Assembly (NCBI GenBank): GCA_002284615.2
Contig: MU069852.1
Span: 137,078 to 151,399, forward strand
Direction of reading: 5' to 3'
Source of the DNA: Dunaliella salina
Taxonomy: Eukaryota; Chlorophyta; Chlorophyceae; Chlamydomonadales; Dunaliellaceae
DNA: 14,322 nt
A program made the translations under genes and the position numbers. Shown here piece by piece: positions 7,772 through 14,292 of this stretch. The notes beneath the pieces were generated by a model. The model was not told where the DNA came from. It saw only the letters and a program-made list of their open reading frames with translations, and did no database searches. Every line of letters starts with the position of its first letter. Within the stretch, counting starts at the first letter, position 1.

Positions 7772-8386
7772 TTGCTCAACACAACCTCCAACTCCCTAAA
7801 CATGCCTCAAACAGAACTTCACCTGCTTACTTCTTCCCTCGTAACTTTCCAGAGGAAAAGACTCAACTCCAGTCGACCAGATGCTGTTTTGATCACCCCT
7901 TTTAATGCCAAACATACTTCTAACGATGTTTCTCCTACCCATTCCCATCACGCTTTGCGCAGCTCCTCACGGAGGACCGACAGAACTAGCCGCATGAGGC
8001 AACCCCATGAACTTTGTTCAAATGAACGCCACGTGCACCTAGTAGAAATCAAGTTCTGTGAAGACACAAGGCCAGAGCATCAGTTGAACGCAGCAAAGCA
8101 GCAGCATGCAGGCCTTTGTAAACTTATTAATGCTAAAGCTGTTACAATTCACCCTATTCTCCTGGGTGTAGGTGGAACTATTTACACTGAGCATACCCTA
8201 CAGCAATTCAAACGACTAGGATTGGATCACCAGCGTGCCACGAAGCTTGCTCAACAACTTCATGCCCATTCTGTTCAATATGCCCACAAACTAGTCTCCA
8301 CATGCCGCGCTATTGAAAACAAGAATATTTCCCACAGTCAGGTTCTAGAGCCAGGTGCTTCTAGTAACCCTCCAGATCCACATTAG
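7772..8386 (+). CDS. PD-(D/E)XK nuclease domain, C-terminus of element A
   Basis: This 204-codon frame is uninterrupted to TAG and ends in NPPDPH, as the - copy also does. Residues 35-38 RPDA and 91-94 VEIK, about 55 residues apart, give the D...E-x-K of the PD-(D/E)XK nuclease fold. Q104 and a following helix (LNAAKQQH), then the strand ILLGVGGTIYT, fit the usual core. Such a domain would cut the target DNA, as the restriction-like endonucleases of R2/CRE-type LINEs do; that role is inferred. The ATG at 7772 is just the first in an open stretch, and the natural protein certainly began upstream as part of one long polyprotein. Helix-rich residues 145-190 are unassigned. It is the best preserved part of A+ and may simply be the youngest or least damaged stretch. 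Confidence 0.7.
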   Translation: MLNTTSNSLNMPQTELHLLTSSLVTFQRKRLNSSRPDAVLITPFNAKHTSNDVSPTHSHHALRSSSRRTDRTSRMRQPHELCSNERHVHLVEIKFCEDTRPEHQLNAAKQQHAGLCKLINAKAVTIHPILLGVGGTIYTEHTLQQFKRLGLDHQRATKLAQQLHAHSVQYAHKLVSTCRAIENKNISHSQVLEPGASSNPPDPH

Positions 8387-8513
8387 CATTCTCTTTTTCA
8401 TACCTTGTGGTGGAGGGGGCACACGGCTCTTTTTTGAGCCAATGTGTCTCCTTTTCCTTAATTGATGTAGTGAGAGTTTCTCTGCCTACGTGGTTTTTCT
8501 TTTTTTTCTTTTT
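8387..8513 (+). other. 3' untranslated region and tail of A+
   Basis: Contains the stem GGCTC-TTTTTT-GAGCC (8425-8440), CCTTAAT (8456-8462), the hairpin ATGTAG...CTACGT enclosing GAGA-GTT-TCTC (8465-8491) and a T-rich tail with C interruptions. The same elements in the same order end A- and B. Confidence 0.8.
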
Positions 8514-8516
8514 TTG

Positions 8517-8874
8517 AAAGGCATCTAAAACTTGAGCAGTCCAGCAAGAAGGCTCACGGGAATGAATGTTCAGATCTGCATTCAACACTCTTCTCAGCGT
8601 CTTGCTGTTGGACCTGAGCATGCTATTACGCATTTTAACAACCTGAACCAGACCTGAACCAGTAAAACTGGAGCGGCTCATGACCACACTCCCGCAAAAC
8701 AGCCCAGTTTGGAGTGGTACGTTTAACACCCAGCGTGCTTTTAAGGTAACTCACTAACGGAATCAAGCTATTGAGGACCAGTAAGCTTTTGAAGATCAAG
8801 ATTAACAACAAGTAAACAAGACTAGTTTCTACAATGAGTTTGTTCCTAGCACCCACTGGAGAACGAGCAGCCAA
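8517..8874 (-). pseudogene. LINE C, upstream half beside the A+ insertion
   Basis: Read leftward: YLKSTLGVKRTTPNW and LRECGHEPLQFYWFRS (from about 8748), then in another frame VVKMRNSMLRSNSKTLRRVL, then NADLNIHSREPSCWTAQVL and DAF at 8517. The frame change comes from a short tandem duplication of GGTTCAG near 8650, without which FRS would run straight into VVKMRN. These are the blocks that precede QGLRRCDSF in this LINE family, and that continuation is found 3.6 kb away at 4912. Homology right of about 8748 is not evident, though the frame stays open to 8874. It contains no RT catalytic core. Confidence 0.8.
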
Positions 8875-9160
8875 GCTGATGTGGGCCTAGTGGGTTGTCG
8901 GCTATCCCTCCAGTTGCGCTCCTCCTTCTCCTGCAAGCAACCGGTGCAGCAGCCCCCCCCCAAAAAAACCCCATTGCTCATGTTGCTGAATTGGATGGCA
9001 TTTTTGTTAGGCTCTTCACAGCGTGATAGTGGAGAGCTTTTGCAGTTTTGTGGTCTTTGTCTTTGGTTTGGCCAAGTTTGCAAAGTCCTCATAAGTGTAG
9101 GGATTTCAGATAGTTCCAGCTACTCTAATGAGGATGTTGTGTAATGTGACTCTGATAATG

Positions 9161-9252
9161 CGGTGTCTGCCCCGGAGAGATACCTTGCGGAGGCTGTCCA
9201 TGCTGTGTTTGTCACAGACACGGTGTCTGTCTCTGGGATTCATACCTTGCGG
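9161..9252 (+). repeat. Imperfect 60-bp-spaced direct repeat
   Basis: CGGTGTCTG...ATACCTTGCGGA occurs at 9161-9191 and again at 9221-9252 with changes between the conserved ends. Confidence 0.7.
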
Positions 9253-9281
9253 ATGATGCCGGAGTCTCAGCCTTCAAGGGT

Positions 9282-9315
9282 AGGACTAAAATGCCATCAG
9301 GACTAAAGTGCCATC
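9282..9315 (+). repeat. 17-bp tandem duplication
   Basis: AGGACTAAAATGCCATC is followed at once by AGGACTAAAGTGCCATC, one difference. Confidence 0.85.
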
Positions 9316-9589
9316 AGGGCTCAGTTGTGTGTTTGGTACTTGTTGGAATGGGAAAAAACAGTGTGGAACGTTTTTTTAGACATTATTAGGAATTTCCATC
9401 TCCATGAAATAAAAACTAGTGACAACAGAGTTAAGATGGACATAACCAGCGCGCAGTAAGGTAAGCCCCAATAACCAGCGCTGAAATTGAGAGTGAGCCT
9501 CACCAGGTCAGAAAAAGAGAAACATTACAAGGTCTCAAGGAGAAGGAGGCCTCCTGGAAAACTGGCTGAGTGCCAACCCGACAGGTTTA

Positions 9590-9611
9590 AGGGTTTGCAG
9601 GGGTTTGCAGG
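9590..9611 (+). repeat. Short tandem duplication
   Basis: GGGTTTGCAGG repeats with an offset of 10-11 bp. Confidence 0.75.
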
Positions 9612-9702
9612 TATGACAGCTAGCCTTTTCATAAAAAAAGGAGTTGATGGAGAAAAGTGTAAAGCTTGTTGTTGTTTGATCCAAGGTACAAATTTATCAT
9701 GT

Positions 9703-9824
9703 GAAAAGAAAAGAAAAACTATGTAGGCGGAGAAACTCTCCCTACATCAATTAAGGAAAAGGAGACACATTGGCTCAAAAAGAGCCTTGTGCCCCCCTCA
9801 CTACAAGGTACGAAAAAGAGAAAG
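9703..9824 (-). other. 3' untranslated region and tail of A-
   Basis: Read leftward: stem GGCTC/GAGCC (9786-9772), CCTTAAT (9756-9750), a hairpin with perfect arms ATGTAGG/CCTACAT (9747-9721), then TTTTTC TTTTC TTTTC to 9703. Confidence 0.8.
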
Positions 9825-10601
9825 CTAATGTGGATCTGGAGGGTAACTAGAAGCACTTGGCTCTAGAACCTGGCTGTGGGAAGTATTCTTGTTTTCAATA
9901 GCGCGGCGTGTGGAGACTATTTTATGGGCATATTGAACAGAATGGGCATGAAGTTGTTGAGCAAGCTTCGTGGCACGCTGGCGATCCAATCCTAGTTGCT
10001 TGAATTGCTTCAGGGTATGCTCAGCGTAAATATTTCCACCTACACCCAGGAGAATAGAGTGGAGTGTAACAGCTATAGCGTTAATAAGTTTACAAAGGTC
10101 TGCATGCTGCTGCTTTGCCGCGTTGAACTGATGCTCTGGCCTTGTGTCTTCACAAAACTTGTTTTCTAGGTGCACATGACGTTCATTTGCATAAAGTTCA
10201 TGGGGCTGCCTTGTGCGGCTAGTTCAAGTGGTCCTCCGTGGGGAGCTGCGCAAAGCGTGATGGGAATGGGTAGGAGAAACACCGTGAGAAGTGTGTTTGG
10301 CATGAAAAGGGGTGATGAAAACAACATCTGGTCGACTGGAGTTGAGTCTTTTCCTCTCTGGAAGGTTATGAGGGAAGAAGTAAGCAGGTAGAATTCTGTT
10401 TGAGGCATGTTTAGGGAGTTGGAGTTTGTGTTGAGCAAGCTTAAGATTGCTCCCTATGTCTGTGTATACAAGGCCTGCCCCTACAGGGCATTTGCTGAGG
10501 GCTTTTGTAATCATCCTGCCTGCAATGTTATGGCGTTCAGTTCTCATGTTGGAGATGATATGGTTTTGGCAACCTGAGAGCATGTGTTGCGCGCTGTCCA
10601 A
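9825..10601 (-). pseudogene. Element A nuclease region, - copy
   Basis: The pieces are RKRLNSSRPDVVFITPF (with the PD of the nuclease) in the frame 10601-10224, and HLENKFCEDTRPEHQF, ILLGVGGNIYA, HTLKQFKQLGLDRQRATKLA and PPDPH in the frame 10175-9825. The catalytic E-x-K survives as ENK after loss of one codon. Frameshifts and stops separate the PD half from the E-x-K half, so no working nuclease can be made from this copy. Confidence 0.8.
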
Positions 10602-10618
10602 ATGATGGCAGCCTGGGA
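10577..10618 (-). pseudogene. Element A zinc knuckle, - copy
   Basis: Reads RPLPGCHHLDSAQHMLSGCQ. The first Cys of the + copy is Arg here; H-x4-C is kept. Confidence 0.5.
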
Positions 10619-10644
10619 GGGGGCGAGATGGATCGTTGACCTTT

Positions 10645-10747
10645 TAAAACGAAAAGAAAAGCAAAGAAAAGTCTACGCAAGCCAAAGGCTGCGTGCATTA
10701 AGGGAAGAACCCCTAACAAAAGTTAGAGACTTCACCAGGATAAAACG
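10645..10747 (-). mobile_element. Insertion D, 89-bp retroposon with target duplication
   Basis: TAAAACG at 10645-10651 and 10741-10747 flanks 89 bp (10652-10740) that A+ does not have (A+ reads ACGTTTCAAAAG once at this place, near 7560). Read on the - strand the insert ends CCTTAAT (10703-10697), a hairpin with arms ACGCA.GCC/GGC.TGCGT (10694-10675) and a CTTTT-rich tail. Its 5' part matches nothing else in the window, so it is the truncated end of another LINE or SINE. Confidence 0.85.
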
Positions 10748-10799
10748 TACTGCATGTTTTTGATTGTAGAGGGTGCCTGCGCGGTACTGCAGGATGGTA

Positions 10800-11545
10800 T
10801 GCTTCATGGTTACAGAGATGTTGGGCGTATTTCTGAAGACATTGCTGATTTTTTTAACCTACTTGTCGTAATAAGTTTTGATAGTAAGAGTAGTAACCTG
10901 TTTTGCATTGGCATATCCAAGCTTGTGTTAAGAATGCATGTGGGATTTGAGAGCATCTTGAAGATTGTGGAGATAGGTGAGCTTGTGGGTGGGTGGTGGA
11001 CCCGTAGATGTGCCTGCAGCATGCACTTTTTTTTCCTCCTTGGCTAACCAGAAAATATTTATTTACAAATGGATTTCCACCAGGACATGCACCAGGGATC
11101 TCGGTGTCTGCCACGCAGTTCTGGGTTTGTTTAGCCTGATGCTTTGCAATGGCATCTGCACATTCATTTCCAGCAATGCCAGCATGGGACTTCACTTAGC
11201 AAATTCAATTTTTTGTATGGAAGTCTCTGATGTGTGTTAAAGTCATTTTAAGGACGTCTCGTTGGATATGCCTCAGGTGTTTCTCAGGGTAAAGAAGTTG
11301 TTTACATATTTGTTCAAGAGAGGTGAGGCTGTCTGATGCAATGTCTGCGTATTTGGTGATGATAGCAGCAGCAATTGCTGCTAATTCAGCTCTAGTGATG
11401 GTTTTAGTAATCCCGGCACCGTTTGGTTCTACAAAGTTCTTGCCGTTAGTGGATGGGCAGTAGACACCTGCTCCAATTTCTTGCTTACCGTTATGGACAA
11501 GGCAGCTGCCATCTGTGCATGCCCATGTCTTCTAGTCAGCAACTT
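10800..11545 (-). pseudogene. Element A RNase H domain, - copy
   Basis: KSHAGIAGNECADAIAKHQA sits in the frame 11195-10854. Upstream, the codons for YTDGS, the AEL block and the SDS block can be followed at the DNA level (11520 to about 11330), but with stops: YTDGS has become a changed sequence at ATGCACAGATGGCAGC, and a TAA lies in the AEL block. More stops follow, including ones in the KHKLGYANAK block. It is dead, but all blocks are in the same order as in A+. Confidence 0.75.
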
Positions 11546-11589
11546 TGAGAGTTAGGAGAGTATTGGATTGGCTGGGCACCAAGTCTAAA

Positions 11590-11722
11590 CCTCTTTTTTG
11601 GGTTTCATCGACCCAAGGAAATGAGAATTTCCCGAAAAGACCTTTGCTCGTTCATGAACAAAATACCACCAAAACCTTGGGTACTCATGTACCTTGGATA
11701 CTCATGTACCTTGGATACTCAT
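11590..11722 (-). repeat. Extra segment with three 17-bp repeats in A-
   Basis: Absent from A+. Three tandem units ending ACTCAT lie at 11672-11688, 11689-11705 and 11706-11722 (the last two are GTACCTTGGATACTCAT). The outermost unit matches the host sequence of A+ (AGTATCCAAG on the coding strand), so it grew from there. The remaining 80 bp or so are of unknown origin. The pair CCCAAGG/CCTTGGG is inverted within it. Confidence 0.65.
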
Positions 11723-11884
11723 GTGTGAGTTTCTAGGCTGCTTGGAGACGTGTTGTTTGTCAAATGGGAGGCGTTTCAGTTTGTTGAAACCTGGTATGTG
11801 AGCATGCATGGGATTTAGGACAGGATGGCTGCTGACACTCTTGAAATTTTACTCTGTGGCTTCTTTTAAATCTCCTTTCAGGCC

Positions 11885-12637
11885 CTATACCCAGTCTTTG
11901 TTGTGGTTGTTCAGATGGATTCGAGCTGCAGTGTTCCAAACAGCAAAGATGCAAAGGTCCCAGGTATGCTTAGGTAAAGAAACCTCTCGGTTAGGGCAGG
12001 ATTGAGGGGCACGGTAACTAGATTTTTCGCGAGGTATGGTTCTAAGTTCGTAACAGAGGTGGGGGTAGGCAGTCTCACGTTTGGAGTAGGGGTTGGTTAT
12101 CTTGTTCTTATTCGAAGTTGGAAGGAACATGAATGTAGCAGTGGCCTTTGTGTTGAGAATGGCAGAGTAAATGGCATGTCGCAAAGCTTGGGTTAAGATT
12201 CCCTCGTAATAAATGGGATGGCAGACCGAGAAGCTTCTCGGTCTGAAGCCTGAGAATTTGGATGAGAAGGCATTATGCATGGCACCAAAAGGGGTGTCTC
12301 TGGAGTCCGCACTCCAATAATCATGGAATTGTGGGTTGTGGTCTAGTGGGGAGGCCATTTTTTCTTGGGTTACTGAAGCCCATTTCTGAAAGGCAGTATG
12401 AATGTGAGTTGGAAGGGCTCTTGAAAAAGAGTATGTGATCTCCTTGCTAGAGTACTTTCTTTCAAGCATGGATTTGCAAGAAAGGAGTCCTTGCAGCTCA
12501 GTAGCAAAGCTGCCAGGAGCTGGTGTTATTTTCTCGTGCATGCCACAAGTTTGGCCCCATAAAAAGCCCTGTAGAGGATTTGGAAGCGGTTCGGGGATAT
12601 CATACCAACACACTTGCCTTGCGTATTGTATATGCAA
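11885..12637 (-). CDS. Element A central domain, methyltransferase-like
   Basis: This 250-codon open frame is the longest retroelement frame here. Residues 117-128 FGAMHNAFSSKF, 137-143 SVCHPIY, 165-173 ATATFMFLP and 214-225 HTWDLCIFAVWN follow the layout of PCIF1-like and other N6-adenine methyltransferases. Those have an F/P-rich turn, an NPPF/Y box followed by a helix, a hydrophobic strand ending in P, and late strands of the FxLQN kind. Here the box is CHPIY, with His for the catalytic Asn, so methyl transfer is doubtful. The assignment is by pattern, not alignment. Residues 1-100 are unassigned. The ATG is not a natural start: coding similarity to A+ runs upstream of it with stops. A 15-bp in-frame addition inserts RPRSF after SGF. 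The frame stops at WV* just before the RNase H region, so it is a fragment of a longer protein. Confidence 0.5.
   Translation of the reverse strand: MHIQYARQVCWYDIPEPLPNPLQGFLWGQTCGMHEKITPAPGSFATELQGLLSCKSMLERKYSSKEITYSFSRALPTHIHTAFQKWASVTQEKMASPLDHNPQFHDYWSADSRDTPFGAMHNAFSSKFSGFRPRSFSVCHPIYYEGILTQALRHAIYSAILNTKATATFMFLPTSNKNKITNPYSKRETAYPHLCYELRTIPREKSSYRAPQSCPNREVSLPKHTWDLCIFAVWNTAARIHLNNHNKDWV
12222..12245. repeat. Perfect 24-bp palindrome
   Basis: Arms CAGACCGAGAAG and CTTCTCGGTCTG meet without a spacer. A+ has only the CTTCTCAGTCTG half at the matching place, so the other half was added in A-. Confidence 0.95.
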
Positions 12638-12899
12638 GCCATGTATGCCATGTATATTTCTGGGAGAACGAGGGGGGAAGGAGTAGGAGGGGAATGGCTG
12701 TGGGATCCCGTGTCAGATGATGCTAAATAAGGGGATTGCTATCCGTGTACTTCACGAAGTCAACATTGCGCAGCCAGTATTTGCATGAGCCTGTGGGTTT
12801 TATATCTGCTTGTGGATTAGTGGGGTTTGTCTCAAATGTGATTTTGTTGCGCAATTCTGTGTCCATTTTCTGCTGCCATACACTGGTTTAAACTTGAAA

Positions 12900-13190
12900 T
12901 TTCATTAGGTTTTTTAAAGCCCTGTCTATCGAGATCTGAGATGGTAGAATCTGCTGTGGGTGTTGAGAGGTTGGGGTTGCTCTGTTTAGCTTCGAACTTA
13001 AGCAAACACTCTTTAAATTGAGGCCAAGTCTCCGGTAGACCTCCTGATTCCCAGGAGGGCTTCCAAGTGACCCTCCTGAGTTATTGTTTAGTCTGCCGCT
13101 CTCTTTCAATTTTTTGGGCATCATCTAGGTTTGCACAGGCGGGACATGCCCATGCGTCGGCTGTTGCAATTTCTTGTCTTTGCTCATTCG
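12900..13190 (-). pseudogene. Element A N-terminal Cys-rich region, - copy
   Basis: Reads EQRQEIATADAWACPACANL, then RQTKQ and a TAA stop, then LRRVTWKPSWESGGLPETWP and QFKECLLKFEAKQS. The first CxxC pair is kept, while the second is broken (F for the first Cys). The uninterrupted DNA between RQTKQ and LRRVTW shows the site as it was before B entered the + copy. Confidence 0.6.
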
Positions 13191-13220
13191 AGTAGCATTT
13201 AAGCTCCTTCATGCATCCCC

Positions 13221-13223
13221 AAT
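13221..13223 (+). repeat. 3-bp target duplication, left
   Basis: AAT directly before CACTG; the partner AAT is 14320-14322, the last three bases of the window. Confidence 0.7.
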
Positions 13224-13240
13224 CACTGTGCCCATGAGCT

Positions 13241-13263
13241 GGCGCGTTCAGGCTGAACGCGCC
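13241..13263. repeat. Subterminal palindrome
   Basis: GGCGCGTTCAG, one central G, CTGAACGCGCC: 11-bp perfect arms overlapping the inner end of the left terminal repeat. Confidence 0.9.
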
Positions 13264-13459
13264 AAAACCCAAAAGGTTACACAAGCTGAGTTAGCGCTCC
13301 CGGACCCACCTGAGCATCTCGTTCCACCGAGCCGACTCCTCTGGTGTTTTGTGGTCGGCGGGAGACGGCCTGCTTGCAGAGATCCGGAGGTGCACGCGTT
13401 CAAAGGCCGCGTGTTCAGACTGAACCTGGCAAGTCCAAGTCTGAACGCGCGCGTTCAGG

Positions 13460-13759
13460 GTGGAAGCGAAAAAAAAAGTATCTTTTTCTGGCTTTTGGGC
13501 CTTGGCCTGGCTTTCTTGGAGGGGAAGGGGCAGAGGCACGAAAAGGGGCCGCGGCAGGGGTGCTCCTGCTGCTAGCAGTGGCAGGGTAAGGAGCAGCAGC
13601 AGAAAGAATAAGGGACGTCGCGATGAGCAGACGCTCCAGATTGTGGATGAAGATCCAGAACAATGGTCGGAGACGCCCCCAGCAAGGGACGATGAGAATG
13701 CATATGAGGCGGACGTGGGGGACGGAGGGGACAAGGGAGAAGAGGATGATGATGAATAG
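13460..13759 (+). CDS. RG-rich/acidic ORF inside the CACTA-like element
   Basis: A 99-codon frame from an ATG to TAG. It has a hydrophobic start, an Arg-Gly-rich basic part (RGRGRGTKRGRGRGAPAASS), a KNKGRRDEQTLQIVDEDPEQ stretch and an acidic end (GDKGEEDDDE). Basic-then-acidic, low-complexity sequence of this sort is seen at the N-terminus of some transposon proteins, but no DDE core or zinc finger follows. GGTAAGGAGC near 13587 could be a splice donor. It may be the relic first exon of a transposase in an internally deleted element. It is not identified. Confidence 0.3.
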   Translation: MEAKKKVSFSGFWALAWLSWRGRGRGTKRGRGRGAPAASSGRVRSSSRKNKGRRDEQTLQIVDEDPEQWSETPPARDDENAYEADVGDGGDKGEEDDDE

Positions 13760-13966
13760 GAGCCGGATTTGGGGGGAGAATTAGGAAGTTGGATGAGGAT
13801 GGCTTCATGTCACATGAACAAACCACAGTGGTGTACTTTGTGTGTGAGATACTTGTTTNAACGTGGCAGGTTCACTCTGAACATNTGAGATATTTTAGTT
13901 TGAACATGGCAGGTTCTCCCTGANCGTGTGTGAGATATATTGATTTGAACGTTGCAGTTTCCCTTA

Positions 13967-14250
13967 GAACGTGGCAGATTCGCTGTACGCGTTCATCCTG
14001 AACGCGAGTTTCAAGTGAACGCGCCAGGTCTGAACGCGACACGTCCACTTGAACGCGCTCCTGAACGTGGCAGGTTCGCTAATCGCGTTCATCCTGAACG
14101 CGAGTTTCAAGTGAACGCGCCAGGTCTGAACGCGACATGTCCACTTGAACGCGCTCCTGAACGTGGCAGGTTCGCTTCACGCATTCAGCCTGAACGCGAG
14201 TTTCAAGTGAACGCGCCAGGCCTGAACGCGGCAGGTTCGCCCAGATCTCG
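13967..14250 (+). repeat. 96-bp tandem subterminal repeats, three units
   Basis: Units start GAACGTGGCAG at 13967, 14063 and 14159; the third diverges after about 14240. Each holds several TGAACGCG words. Because 96 is a multiple of three, an open frame with 32-residue repeats (ERGRFA..., EREFQVNAPGLNA...) results, very likely without coding meaning. Confidence 0.92.
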
Positions 14251-14290
14251 TCAAGTTCAGGGGTGGCGCGTTCACTTGAAACTCGCGTTC
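14192..14290. repeat. 26-bp inverted repeat near the right terminus
   Basis: Bases 14192-14217 of the third tandem unit are the exact reverse complement of 14265-14290, with a 47-bp loop. This gives the subterminal words in both orientations. Confidence 0.9.
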
Positions 14291-14292
14291 TG

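Larger units (their letters stand above)
4914..8513 (+). mobile_element. Element A, + copy (non-LTR type, no RT seen)
   Basis: A 3.6-kb insertion, about 3.1 kb without the nested element B, sits in LINE C. Its ends are set by the interrupted LINE C frame on both sides. It ends in a hairpin and a C/T tail, TTTTTCTTTTTTTTC..., as expected of a target-primed retrotransposon. Coding order: Cys-rich zinc-finger-like N-terminus (4925-5030 and 5509-5690), methyltransferase-like centre (about 5930-6600), RNase H (about 6780-7190), zinc knuckle (about 7583-7640) and PD-(D/E)XK nuclease (7772-8386). I find no YADD-type reverse transcriptase in any frame. The element begins with GATGAGCAAAG twice (4912-4922, 4925-4935), a 13-bp-period duplication. 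Relative to the - copy it lacks about 108 bp near 6608-6616. Confidence 0.85.
8875..9702. other. Spacer between the two element A copies
   Basis: No gene recognised. It holds a poly-C/poly-A run (8950-8967) and the small repeats listed separately. Nothing in it clearly continues LINE C to the right. Confidence 0.5.
9703..13190 (-). mobile_element. Element A, - copy
   Basis: A second copy of element A lies in inverse orientation, alignable with A+ from its first bases (ATGAGCAAAGACAAG, read from about 13187 leftward) to the 3' hairpin and the tail of TTTTC type (9720-9703). It lacks element B and keeps the empty site at about 13071. It has its own extras: the 89-bp insertion D (10652-10740), about 118 bp with 17-bp repeats (about 11590-11722), and a 15-bp in-frame addition that makes a palindrome at 12222-12245. 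Coding order is as in A+, with the 250-aa centre open but the RNase H and nuclease parts frameshifted. No convincing long target duplication could be found; the 5' flank is cut after 30 bp by the CACTA-like element. Confidence 0.88.

Noticed and set aside
4914..13190. One large DNA transposon with long inverted ends (A+ and A- as termini)
   Set aside because: Each copy has its own coding region, 3' hairpin and C/T tail, and A+ sits in an independent LINE frame. Two separate retroelement insertions explain the inverted repeat.
13291..13734. 147-codon frame on the - strand
   Set aside because: A low-complexity Pro/Ser/Leu-rich shadow of the RG-rich/acidic region in a GC-rich element; no motif.
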